Shown one piece after another: positions 55,359 through 63,888 of a stretch of DNA of 64,000 bases. The stretch covers positions 2,604,001-2,668,000 of the forward strand of contig OY759762.1 in the NCBI GenBank assembly GCA_963662645.2. The letters run 5' to 3'. Every line of letters begins with the position of its first letter. Position 1 is the stretch's first letter. Both the position numbers and the translations under genes were made by a program. The notes beneath the pieces were generated by a model. It did no database searches and had not been told where the DNA came from. It saw only the letters and a program-made list of their open reading frames with translations. The DNA comes from Aldehydirespirator sp963662645 (GTDB lineage Bacteria; Actinomycetota; Acidimicrobiia; Acidimicrobiales; Aldehydirespiratoraceae).

Positions 55359-57890
55359 ATGTTTGAGCGGTTCACCGACAGGGCACGCCGCGTCGTGGTT
55401 CTGGCCCAAGAAGAGGCGCGCCTCCTCAACCACAACTACATCGGCACCGAGCACATCCTTCTCGGCCTGATACACGAGGGCGAGGGCGTGGCGGCCAAGG
55501 CGCTGGAGTCCCTCGGCATCAGCCTCGAGTCGGTGCGGGGCCAGGTGGAGGAGATCATCGGCCAGGGCGGCAGCTCCCCGAGCGGCCACATCCCCTTCAC
55601 GCCGAGAGCCAAGAAGGTCCTCGAGTTGAGCCTGCGCGAGGCGCTGCAGCTCGGCCACAACTACATCGGCACCGAGCACATCCTTCTCGGGTTGATCCGC
55701 GAGGGCGAGGGCGTCGCCGCGCAGGTGCTGGTCAAGCTGGGTGCCGACCTGGCCCGGGTCCGCGAGCAGGTCATCCAGCTGCTGTCGGCCTACGGCGGGG
55801 TCTCGGGATCGGCCCCTGGCGACAAGCCCGGCGCCACCACCGGCGGGGGCAGCGGCGAGTCCTCCTCGGGCTCGCATGTGCTCGACCAGTTCGGCCGGAA
55901 CCTGACCCAGCTGGCCCGCGAGAAGGCCCTCGACCCGGTGATAGGCCGGGGCCGGGAGTCCGAGCGGGTCATGCAGATCCTCTCGCGCCGCACCAAGAAC
56001 AACCCGGTGCTGGTGGGCGAGCCGGGTGTGGGCAAGACCGCCATCGTGGAGGGCCTGGCCCAGTCCATCGCCTCCGACGATGTGCCCGAGACCTTGCGGG
56101 ACCGCCAGCTCTACACGCTGGACCTGGGCGCGCTGGTGGCGGGCAGCCGCTACCGGGGCGATTTCGAGGAGCGGCTCAAGAAGGTTCTCAAGGAGATCCA
56201 GAGCCGGGGCGACATCATCCTGTTCATCGACGAGATCCACACCCTCGTCGGAGCGGGCGCGGCCGAGGGTGCCATCGACGCGGCGTCGATCCTCAAGCCC
56301 ATGCTGGCCCGGGGCGAGCTCCAGACGATCGGCGCCACCACGCTGGACGAGTACCGCAAGCACTTGGAGAAGGACGCTGCGCTGGAGCGCCGCTTCCAGA
56401 AGGTGGTGGTGGACGAGCCGACAGTGGCCCACACCATCGAGATCCTCAAGGGTCTGCGCGACCGCTACGAGTCCCATCACCGGGTCACGATCACCGACCA
56501 GGCGCTGGTGGCCGCGGCCAACCTCGCCGATCGGTACATCTCTGACCGGCATCTGCCCGACAAGGCCATCGACCTGATCGACGAGGCCGGGTCGCGCCTG
56601 CGCATGAAGCGCATGTCCACCCCGCCGCAGTTCAAAGAGCTGGAGGCCGAGCTGGCCGAGGTGATCTCCCGGAAGAAGGACGCGGTCGACGCCCAGCGCT
56701 TCGAGGACGCCGGTGAGCTGCGCGACAAGGAGAAGGAGCTCCTCGCCCGCCGCGAGACCCTCGAGAGCGAGGCCAAGGCGTCCGGGGTCGACCTCTTCGA
56801 CGAGGTCGACGAGGAGGCCATCGCCGAGGTGCTGTCGCTGTGGACCGGCATCCCGGTCTACAAGCTCACCGAGGAGGAGACCAAGAAGCTGCTGCGGATG
56901 GAGGACGAGATGCACAGGCGGGTGGTGTCGCAGCACGACGCCATCTCCGCAGTCTCGCAGGCCATCCGCCGCACCCGGGCCGGCCTCAAGGACCCCAAGC
57001 GGCCGAGCGGCTCGTTCATCTTCCTGGGCCCCTCGGGCGTGGGCAAGACCGAGCTGGCCAAGACGCTGGCCGAGTTCCTGTTCGGCAACGAGGACTCCCT
57101 CATCGCCCTGGACATGTCGGAGTACATGCAGAAGCACACGGTGAGCCGGCTGATCGGCTCGCCGCCGGGCTATGTGGGCTACGAGGAGGGCGGCCAGCTC
57201 ACCGAGCGGGTCCGGCGCAAGCCGTTCTCGGTCGTGCTGTTCGACGAGATCGAGAAGGCCCATCCCGATGTGTTCAACACGCTGCTGCAGATCCTCGAGG
57301 AGGGCCGGCTCACCGACAGCCACGGCCGTTCGGTGGACTTCCGCAACACGGTGCTGATCATGACGTCCAACCTGGGCACCGCCGATCTGCGCAAGGCCAA
57401 CCTGGGATTCACCAAGGCCGATGAGCGGGTCACCTACGAGCGGATGAAGTCGAAGGTGCAGGACGCGCTCAAGCAGCACTTCCGGCCCGAGTTCCTCAAC
57501 CGCATCGACGACGTGATCGTGTTCCACGAGCTGACCCAGGAAGAGGTGCGCCGAATCGTCGATCTGATGATCGTGCGCACCGCCGACCAGCTGGCCGGCC
57601 AGGGCATGGGCTTGGAGCTCACCGACGCGGCCAAGGACTACCTGGCCGCTACCGGGTATGACCCCACGCTGGGGGCGCGACCGCTGCGCCGGGCCATACA
57701 GCGGCTGGTCGAGGATCCGCTGTCGGAGCGCCTGCTGCACAAGGAGTTCCGGGCCGGCGAGATCGTCATCGTGGACGTGGAGGACGATCCGCTCGAAGAG
57801 GGCAAGAAGGTGATCGTGTTCCGCGCCATCGAGGGATTCGAGCCGCCTGAGCCCGAGTTGGAGCCGACCGCCGGCGAGGGCCACTTCTAG
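55359..57890 (+). CDS. clpC: ATP-dependent Clp protease ATPase subunit ClpC
   Basis: 843 residues from the ATG at 55359, eight bases after AGGAGG. Two Clp_N repeats (EEARLLNHNYIGTEHILLGL and EALQLGHNYIGTEHILLGL), AAA1 Walker A VGEPGVGKTAIVEGLAQ, UVR motif QRFEDAGELRDKEKEL, AAA2 Walker A GPSGVGKTELAKTLAEF, SPPGYVGYEEGGQL and a full C-terminal domain. It unfolds substrates for ClpP and is usually essential in actinobacteria. Confidence 0.97.
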   Translation: MFERFTDRARRVVVLAQEEARLLNHNYIGTEHILLGLIHEGEGVAAKALESLGISLESVRGQVEEIIGQGGSSPSGHIPFTPRAKKVLELSLREALQLGHNYIGTEHILLGLIREGEGVAAQVLVKLGADLARVREQVIQLLSAYGGVSGSAPGDKPGATTGGGSGESSSGSHVLDQFGRNLTQLAREKALDPVIGRGRESERVMQILSRRTKNNPVLVGEPGVGKTAIVEGLAQSIASDDVPETLRDRQLYTLDLGALVAGSRYRGDFEERLKKVLKEIQSRGDIILFIDEIHTLVGAGAAEGAIDAASILKPMLARGELQTIGATTLDEYRKHLEKDAALERRFQKVVVDEPTVAHTIEILKGLRDRYESHHRVTITDQALVAAANLADRYISDRHLPDKAIDLIDEAGSRLRMKRMSTPPQFKELEAELAEVISRKKDAVDAQRFEDAGELRDKEKELLARRETLESEAKASGVDLFDEVDEEAIAEVLSLWTGIPVYKLTEEETKKLLRMEDEMHRRVVSQHDAISAVSQAIRRTRAGLKDPKRPSGSFIFLGPSGVGKTELAKTLAEFLFGNEDSLIALDMSEYMQKHTVSRLIGSPPGYVGYEEGGQLTERVRRKPFSVVLFDEIEKAHPDVFNTLLQILEEGRLTDSHGRSVDFRNTVLIMTSNLGTADLRKANLGFTKADERVTYERMKSKVQDALKQHFRPEFLNRIDDVIVFHELTQEEVRRIVDLMIVRTADQLAGQGMGLELTDAAKDYLAATGYDPTLGARPLRRAIQRLVEDPLSERLLHKEFRAGEIVIVDVEDDPLEEGKKVIVFRAIEGFEPPEPELEPTAGEGHF

Positions 57891-57893
57891 GCT

Positions 57894-57907
57894 CCCCCGC
57901 CCGGGGG
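57894..57907 (+). terminator. GC hairpin after clpC
   Basis: CCCCC-GCCC-GGGGG four bases after the clpC stop. The stem is short and has no T-tract; weak candidate. Confidence 0.25.
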
Positions 57908-57936
57908 CGGCTGAGAGCGGTCGGGAGACTGGGGCC

Positions 57937-59553
57937 ATGGCCGCTCAGCGCCGGGCCGGGCCGTCGCCCGCGCCCGGTCACCGGCGCGCCGCCGCCCTGC
58001 TGAAAGCGCCCGGTCACCGGCGCGCCGCCGTGCTGAGAGCGCTGATGCTGGCTCTGGGCCTGGCGGCGCTGGTGTCGGCGTGCCGGGTGGACACGGCTGT
58101 GCACGTGGATGTCGAGGAGGCAGGCTCGGGCACGGTGACGGTGGTGTTCAACGCCGACGCGGTGGCGGTGGCCCGAGTGCCCGAACTGGCCGGCGGGTTG
58201 CGCTTCGATGACGCCCGGGCCGCCGGATGGGCGGTGGAAGGACCGCTGTTCCGCGCGGACGGCGGTGTGCAGATCCGTGCGGTCAAGCGGTTCGAGTCGG
58301 CCGGGCAGCTGCCCCAGGTCCTCGAGGAACTGGCCGGCAAGGATGTGATCTTCACCGAAGTGGTGCTGGAGCAGACGCGCTCCTTCGCTGAGACCTCCTA
58401 CAGCTTTCGGGCCGACATCGACCCGACCCCGCCTCTGGATGTCTTCAGCGACGGTGCCCTTGCCCAGATCTTCGAGGGGCAGCCCTTCGGGCGCCCGCTT
58501 CAGGATCTGATCGCGGAGGCCGGCACCCCCCAGGACGCGCTGGGCTTCGAGTTCTCGTTGACGCTGCTCGACTCCGATGAGGCCTTCAGCGCCTCCTCGG
58601 CCGCCTTCGGCGCGCAGGGCGAGCTTGAGGACGAGGTGGAGGGACTGTCGCCCGGGGTAGACCGCTCCACCGCCACTTGGCGGTTCTCCTACGGGGACCG
58701 GCCCGTGAGAGTGAACGCCTCGACCAATATCACCGACACCGTGGCCCCGCTGTGGCTCAACATCGCCCGGGTGGCCGGCATCGCCTTCGGTGTCGTGCTG
58801 CTGGGCGTGGTCGTGGCCAGGGTGGTAGCGCTGCTGCGCACCCCCAAGGGGCGGGGCCGCCGGGCGACCCGCCGGCGCCAGCAGCGGGCCGCCGCCCGCG
58901 AGGCCGAGGCCAGCCATCCCCGCAAGCGGCTGCTGCGCCTGCTGGTGGTGGATGTGCACGGAGTGATCGTGCGGCCCACCGACCCGCGTGAGGGCCTGCT
59001 GCTGCCGGTCATTCTCGGAGAGAACCCCGACATCGATCCTGAGCTGATCCGCGACCGGCACCGCATGCTGGTGCTGGGCCGCCTCACCGCCGAGGAGTTC
59101 TGGAGCGATCTCGGTCTCGGTCCGATCGGCCGCGACGTGGAGACCCGCTACCTGTCGTCATTCAAGCTGGTGCCGGGCCTGCACCCGTTCCTCGACCGGG
59201 TCGCGAGCCGAAGCCTGCCGGTCGCCGCGATCGGCAACCAGCCCCGCGAGTGGGGGATGCGCCTGCGGCGCATGGCCGAGCTGGAGGACTCGGTGTCTTC
59301 GTGGCTGGTCAGCGGCGAGGTGGGGGCCGCCCTGCCCGAGCGGCCGCTGTTCGAGGCGACCCGCCGCGTGATGTCGGTGGACCTGTACGACTGCCTGTAT
59401 CTGTCGAGCGTGCCCGACTACTTGGACGCCGCGTCCGACATGGGGATGGCTACCGGCTACTTCGCGGCCAGCCCCGAGGACGTTCAGGAGACAGAGCACA
59501 CCCTGATAAGGGGCTTCGACGACATCCTGAAGGGCCGCTCGCCCGGCACCTGA
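57937..59553 (+). CDS. LppM-like lipoprotein domain–transmembrane–degenerate HAD-like fusion
   Basis: 538 residues from ATG 57937; GTG 58030 or ATG 58045 would trim a duplicated Arg-rich start (24-bp repeat 57971-57994 and 58007-58030). A hydrophobic LMLALGLAALVSAC gives a lipobox. Residues about 50-265 resemble the exported LppM/DUF3153 domain (VHVDVEEAGSGTVTVVFNAD). A membrane span (about 270-296) and a basic linker follow. Then a cytosolic HAD-like domain (about 322-538) has VVDVHGVIV, SLPVAAIGNQPREWG, and YDCLYLSSVPDYLDAASDMG. The HAD second Asp is His, motif II Thr/Ser is Asn, motif III Lys and motif IV acids are absent, so catalysis is unlikely. Confidence 0.72.
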   Translation: MAAQRRAGPSPAPGHRRAAALLKAPGHRRAAVLRALMLALGLAALVSACRVDTAVHVDVEEAGSGTVTVVFNADAVAVARVPELAGGLRFDDARAAGWAVEGPLFRADGGVQIRAVKRFESAGQLPQVLEELAGKDVIFTEVVLEQTRSFAETSYSFRADIDPTPPLDVFSDGALAQIFEGQPFGRPLQDLIAEAGTPQDALGFEFSLTLLDSDEAFSASSAAFGAQGELEDEVEGLSPGVDRSTATWRFSYGDRPVRVNASTNITDTVAPLWLNIARVAGIAFGVVLLGVVVARVVALLRTPKGRGRRATRRRQQRAAAREAEASHPRKRLLRLLVVDVHGVIVRPTDPREGLLLPVILGENPDIDPELIRDRHRMLVLGRLTAEEFWSDLGLGPIGRDVETRYLSSFKLVPGLHPFLDRVASRSLPVAAIGNQPREWGMRLRRMAELEDSVSSWLVSGEVGAALPERPLFEATRRVMSVDLYDCLYLSSVPDYLDAASDMGMATGYFAASPEDVQETEHTLIRGFDDILKGRSPGT

Positions 59554-59600
59554 CCCGTGTCGGCGTCAGGATCCGCATTGTGTCAGCGCCCGTGTCGGTG

Positions 59601-60365
59601 TCAGATGGCGGTGTCGGTGAAGCGGTCGCGGACATGACCGTACTGCTCGCCTCCGTCGACGGTCAGGCACGCACCGGTCACCGCCTCGGCCTCGATTAGG
59701 TATCGCACGGCCCGGCCGGCCTCCTCGCCGCCGCTCCAGCGGCCCAGCAGTGTGCGGCGGCGCAGCCTCTCGACCTGGTCGGACCCGAACTTGGCGGGCG
59801 GGATCGTCGGGCCGAGCGCTACCGCGTTGCAGCGCACCGTTGGCGCGAGTTCCACTGCCACCTGGCGGGTCAGGGCCAGCAGGGCCGCTTTGGCCACGCT
59901 GTGGGCGGCTCGGCCCGGCCAGGGCTGCCAGGCCGACAGGTCGACGACGTTCACGATCGCTCCGCCGCCCCGGTCGAGCATCGACGGCGCGACGGCGTTG
60001 GTGAGATGGAACGGCCCATGGAGCACTACGTCGAAGGTCTGGTACCAGGTGTCGGTGTCGTCCGAGGGGAACTCGTCTCGGGCGAACCACGAAGCGCTGT
60101 TGATCAGGGCGTCGATCGGCCCGAGACGGCCGGCCACCGCCTCGGCCAGCCCAGCGGCCTCAGCGGGCTCGGCCAGATCGGCCCTGAACGCGTCGGAGTC
60201 GACGCCACAGCGCTTCAGCTCCTCGACCGTCTCGGCTGCCCGATCCCCGGATCGGTGGTACGAGATCGCGATGTTCGCGCCCGCTTCGGCGAGTGCCAGC
60301 GCGATGGCCCGTCCCACCCGGTGGGCACCGCCGGTCACCAGCGCCACCCGTCCTGCAAGCTCCAT
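59601..60365 (-). CDS. Short-chain dehydrogenase/reductase with altered catalytic Tyr
   Basis: 254 residues. Classical SDR: VALVTGGAHRVGRAIALALA (TGGxxxxG, NADP-type), DALINSASWFARDEF, and C-terminal VTGACLTVDGGEQYG. It resembles pteridine-reductase-like SDRs. The YxxxK site reads AAHSVAKAALLALTRQ: His replaces the catalytic Tyr while Lys is kept. Either a variant mechanism or a non-enzymatic role is implied. Stands alone between convergent and divergent neighbours. Confidence 0.85.
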   Translation of the reverse strand: MELAGRVALVTGGAHRVGRAIALALAEAGANIAISYHRSGDRAAETVEELKRCGVDSDAFRADLAEPAEAAGLAEAVAGRLGPIDALINSASWFARDEFPSDDTDTWYQTFDVVLHGPFHLTNAVAPSMLDRGGGAIVNVVDLSAWQPWPGRAAHSVAKAALLALTRQVAVELAPTVRCNAVALGPTIPPAKFGSDQVERLRRRTLLGRWSGGEEAGRAVRYLIEAEAVTGACLTVDGGEQYGHVRDRFTDTAI

Positions 60366-60424
60366 CCGCTACGTCACTCCTTGCCCGCTCGACCTCTAAG
60401 CATGGCAGACGGCTGGAGGCGTCC

Positions 60425-60516
60425 GGGGCGCGGTCTCGCTCCGGTCGCCGGGGTGGCTCGGGCCTCGTGCGCGGTGGTCGAAGGTGCGTGAGGGCGTTAG
60501 GGGCGCGGTCTCGCTC
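60425..60516. repeat. 17-bp direct repeat in the SDR/LLM spacer
   Basis: GGGGCGCGGTCTCGCTC occurs at 60425-60441 and 60500-60516 in the 182-base divergent spacer. Flanking bases are also similar (GGTCG). It may be a shared binding site or a duplication. Confidence 0.5.
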
Positions 60517-60547
60517 GGTCGGGAGCGGTCGCCCTATTGTCGGCGCC

Positions 60548-61525
60548 GTGGTTGAGCTGGCCTGCATGGTGATGCCTGAGGGGCCTGTCCGTCAGGTCGT
60601 GAACGCCGCGGTGTCGGCCGAGGAGCTCGGGTGCAGCCGAGTCTGGATTCCCGACGAGGGATTGGCGGCCAGGGAGTGCTGGGTGACGTTGGGCGCCGTG
60701 GCCGCGGCCACGAGTTCGGTGGAGCTCGGCACGGGCATTACCAACGCCTACACCCGCCATCCGGGTATGACCGCGGCGGCCGTCGCCACGCTGGACGAAG
60801 CGTCGAACGGGCGGGCCGCGCTGGGCATCGGCGCTGGTGGGGCCCTCACGCTCACTGCGCTGGCCATCGAGCGCAGGGCGCCGATCGCCGCCATGCGCGA
60901 GCTGGTGACGACCAGCCGGGCGCTGTGGTCGGGCCAAGTTGTTGACCACGACGGGGTGGCCGGCGGGTTCCGTCGGGCCCGTCTCGGCTACGGCCGGCCC
61001 GACATCCCGATCTGGCTGGCCGGGCGGGGCCCCCGGGTCATGCGGCTGGCGGGGGAGCTGGCCGACGGCTTCATCATGTCGTTCGTCCACAAGGAGCTGA
61101 TCGGCGAGCATGTGGCTGCGATCCACGGGGCCGCAGTCGAGCGGGGCCGACCCCGCCCCAGGCTCTGCTACATGACAATCCTGGCCACGACCGACGCGGC
61201 CCGGGAGCGGGCCCGGGCCGCCCTCACCTTCCGCCTCGTCGATTCCCCCGACCGCGTGAAGGCCCGGATCGGCCTGGACGCCCGGGCCGAGGCGTCCATC
61301 CGCCAAGCCCTCTCCGACGGCGGCCCCGCGGCCGCGGCCCGCTTCGTGCGCGACGACTGGGTCGACGCTTTCGTGATCTGCGGGACGGTGGGCGAGTGCC
61401 GCGCCGAGCTGGCCGCCCTGGTGGCGGCCAACGGGATCGACGAGTTCCAGGTGTCGGTCAACGACCTCCACACCGCGGCCGAGGACCTGGCTCTGGCTGC
61501 CGAGATCGCCCGCCCCCCGAGCTGA
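60548..61525 (+). CDS. Luciferase-like F420-dependent oxidoreductase (methylene-H4MPT reductase-like)
   Basis: 325 residues from the GTG at 60548. VWIPDEGLAARECWVTLGAV, VELGTGITNAYTRHPGMTAA, AALGIGAGGALTLTAL, IPIWLAGRGPRVMRLAGELA and LTFRLVDSPDRVKARIG. It is a clear paralogue of the protein at 26824, with the same length and aligned motifs throughout. Substrate unknown. Confidence 0.87.
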   Translation: MVELACMVMPEGPVRQVVNAAVSAEELGCSRVWIPDEGLAARECWVTLGAVAAATSSVELGTGITNAYTRHPGMTAAAVATLDEASNGRAALGIGAGGALTLTALAIERRAPIAAMRELVTTSRALWSGQVVDHDGVAGGFRRARLGYGRPDIPIWLAGRGPRVMRLAGELADGFIMSFVHKELIGEHVAAIHGAAVERGRPRPRLCYMTILATTDAARERARAALTFRLVDSPDRVKARIGLDARAEASIRQALSDGGPAAAARFVRDDWVDAFVICGTVGECRAELAALVAANGIDEFQVSVNDLHTAAEDLALAAEIARPPS

Positions 61526-61587
61526 GTGCTATTGCCCGGCCGGCTCGCCGGCCGGGTCTGGCTGCCGAGATCCCCCCGATTTGGCTG

Positions 61588-63375
61588 CTATTGCTCGGCT
61601 GGCTCACCGCCCGCGTCCGGACGCTGCGGCGTGTTGACGTGGACGGTGACGATCTCAAGTTCGTGGTACTGCTGGTGGACCACCGAGGTCGCGAAGTGCT
61701 GGAGAAGCCTCAGCGAGATGTCGCGCTCGACGGGTCTGGTCGCGGCCGGCTCGTCGAGCACGGCCAGCCGGTCCTCGATGTTCTCGCCCCGGGCCGCGGC
61801 CACGAACTCGAGCACGGCGCGACCGTCCTGCTTGCTGGCCGTGATGCGCAGCGCCCGCCCGGCGGCGTCTCCTTCGGCTTGCTCGGCATCGAGCAGCGTC
61901 AGCAGCGTCTCCTCGGCGACTGCGTCCAGCCGGTGCGACATCGGTGCACCCCAGCCCTGGCGTGCTGCGAAGGCGTTCAGAAACTCCCGGATGCGGGGCA
62001 GCTCCGAGATCGCCAGATCGGTGCGCAATCGCTGGCGGCGGGACTGGGTCGCCTCCGTGAACAGCGTAAGCACCATCGCCACGAGACCGCCCGCCGTCAT
62101 GCCATTCTCCAGGAAGCCGCCCGCGAAGCCCTCCAAGTATTCCGGGAAGATCACGCTGTTCTGGAAGCCGACACCGATCCAGAACGAGACGCCCGCTATC
62201 AGGCCCTTGCGGTAGTCGGAGGCTTCCTCGACGACGATCCTCATGCCAACTACAAAGAGCATTGCCATAAGCACGGTGGCGTACGCCGCCACGACCGCGT
62301 CGGGCACGGCGAGCACTAGGCCCAGGAACTTGGGAAGCAAGGCCATCACGATGAACGAGGCCCCGATGGCGACGCCGACACGGCGGGAGGCGACGCCGGT
62401 CAACTCGGTGACGGCCACACTGCTGGAGTAGGTCGTGTTGGGAACGGTTCCGGCCAGTCCCGACAGCAGATTGCCGGTGCCGTCCGCGGCCACCGCTCCC
62501 TGTACGACGCGGTAGTCCACCGCCCGGGACTGTCGCCACGACACGCGCTGGATCGCCACCGAGTCGCCGAGGGTCTCGATCGCGCCAATGAGTGTGACCA
62601 GGATGAAGGCGGGCAGCAAGCTCCAGAACGTCGAGCCGAACGAGAGGTCGAAGCCGGGCCATTCCGCGTCGGGCAGGCCGATCCAGGGCGCTTCGACTAC
62701 CCGATCAATGTCGTACAGCCCGAAGAGAGCGGCCGCGATCGAGCCGGCCACGACGCCGATGACCGGTGCCCACAGGCGCAGGCTGCCGGAGGACTTCAGC
62801 GCGATGGCGATGATCACGACCACGGTGACGAGCGTGCTGGTCGGTGCGCTCCACTCGGAGCTTCCCTCCGGCGAGGCCGTCACCATGTCGAACACGAGCG
62901 GCATCACGGTCACCCCGATCAGCATCAGCACCGTGCCGGCCACCGCGGGCGTCAGCAGCCGCCTGAACAGCGACAGCCTCCCGGCGAGCAGGAACTGGAA
63001 CAGCGACGACGCAACGACCAGCGTGGCCAGCAGGCCGGGACCTCCCCGGGCCAGCGCGGCCACGCACACTGCGATGAACGCGCCGGAGGTCCCCATCAGC
63101 AGCACGTAACCGGCGCCGATTCGTCCGAGCCGGACCGCCTGCAGGATCGTGCTGACACCGCAGACCGCCGCGGCCGCGAACACCGCCCATGTCAGGTACG
63201 AGTCGCTCTCGCCCGCGGCCCTTATGACGATGGCCGGCGTCAGGACGATGCCCGCGATGGACAGGATGGCGAACTGGAGGCCGAGCCCCGCGGTCAGCGC
63301 GACGGGCGGCTTGTCGTCGGGCTCGTATCGGACATGCCGTGACCCGGCGGAAGCGTCGTGCTGCATGCCACGCAT
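61588..63375 (-). CDS. NCS2 nucleobase permease with a C-terminal GHKL/anti-sigma-like domain
   Basis: 595 residues. Residues about 25-450 are a xanthine/uracil permease: LGLQFAILSIAGIVLTPAIV, LMGTSGAFIAVCVAAL, ILVTLIGAIETLGDSVAIQR, GNLLSGLAGTVPNTTYSSSV. Residues about 455-580 are soluble and resemble RsbW-type ATPase folds: AISELPRIREFLNAFAARQ, RLDAVAEETLLTLLDAEQ (N-box position), VLEFVAAARGENIEDRL. The Asp-x-Gly of G1 is not clear, so nucleotide binding is uncertain. The tail may sense or signal nucleobase status. The ArsR gene is divergent. Confidence 0.8.
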   Translation of the reverse strand: MRGMQHDASAGSRHVRYEPDDKPPVALTAGLGLQFAILSIAGIVLTPAIVIRAAGESDSYLTWAVFAAAAVCGVSTILQAVRLGRIGAGYVLLMGTSGAFIAVCVAALARGGPGLLATLVVASSLFQFLLAGRLSLFRRLLTPAVAGTVLMLIGVTVMPLVFDMVTASPEGSSEWSAPTSTLVTVVVIIAIALKSSGSLRLWAPVIGVVAGSIAAALFGLYDIDRVVEAPWIGLPDAEWPGFDLSFGSTFWSLLPAFILVTLIGAIETLGDSVAIQRVSWRQSRAVDYRVVQGAVAADGTGNLLSGLAGTVPNTTYSSSVAVTELTGVASRRVGVAIGASFIVMALLPKFLGLVLAVPDAVVAAYATVLMAMLFVVGMRIVVEEASDYRKGLIAGVSFWIGVGFQNSVIFPEYLEGFAGGFLENGMTAGGLVAMVLTLFTEATQSRRQRLRTDLAISELPRIREFLNAFAARQGWGAPMSHRLDAVAEETLLTLLDAEQAEGDAAGRALRITASKQDGRAVLEFVAAARGENIEDRLAVLDEPAATRPVERDISLRLLQHFATSVVHQQYHELEIVTVHVNTPQRPDAGGEPAEQ

Positions 63376-63513
63376 GATCGCTTATCGCAGCAGCTGACAC
63401 AACGATGCAACACACGAACCGGGCGCCCCGCTCACACCGGAACAGCAGGCAGGCTGATCTCCGGTATGGCAGCATGTGTGCGCAAGTGTTGACAGACAGA
63501 CACAGGAACGGCG

Positions 63514-63876
63514 ATGACCACCTCCGAGAGCGATGCCATCTTCTCAGCCCTTGCCGATCCCACCCGGCGGGCCATCCTCAGCCTGATCGGCGAGCATGAG
63601 GAGCTCACCGCGGGCGAGATCGCAGCCCATTTCGACACTCTGGGCCGGACTGCGGTGTCGTCGCACCTGCGGATACTGCGCCTGGCCGGACTGGTGGCCG
63701 AGCGCCGCGACGGCCGTTTCCGGCACTATTCGGTCACTCCGACCCCGGCCGACGCGGTGGTGGCCTTCCTGACCTCGGTGTACCAGCACTCCCTGGAGCA
63801 GCTGGCCTCAGCCGTGCAGGACGCCTCCGCGGCGGGGGATGGCGCCTCCGGCAGGGCCGAAGAGCGCAGCGCCTGA
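63514..63876 (+). CDS. ArsR-family transcriptional regulator
   Basis: 120 residues, AGGAAC upstream of the ATG. Winged helix: IFSALADPTRRAILSLIGEH, LTAGEIAAHFDTLGRTAVSS, HLRILRLAGLVAERRDGRFR. No metal-binding cysteines are present. Together with the SRPBCC gene 12 bases downstream it forms the common ArsR–AHSA1 pair. A short hydrophilic Ala/Gly tail closes the protein. Confidence 0.9.
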   Translation: MTTSESDAIFSALADPTRRAILSLIGEHEELTAGEIAAHFDTLGRTAVSSHLRILRLAGLVAERRDGRFRHYSVTPTPADAVVAFLTSVYQHSLEQLASAVQDASAAGDGASGRAEERSA

Positions 63877-63888
63877 AGCCCTGTTGCC

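Noticed and set aside
60366..60547. N-terminal extension of the SDR or of the LLM enzyme into the spacer
   Set aside because: Frames are open upstream on both strands, but the translations are Arg/Pro-rich without homology; family starts fit ATG 60365 and GTG 60548.
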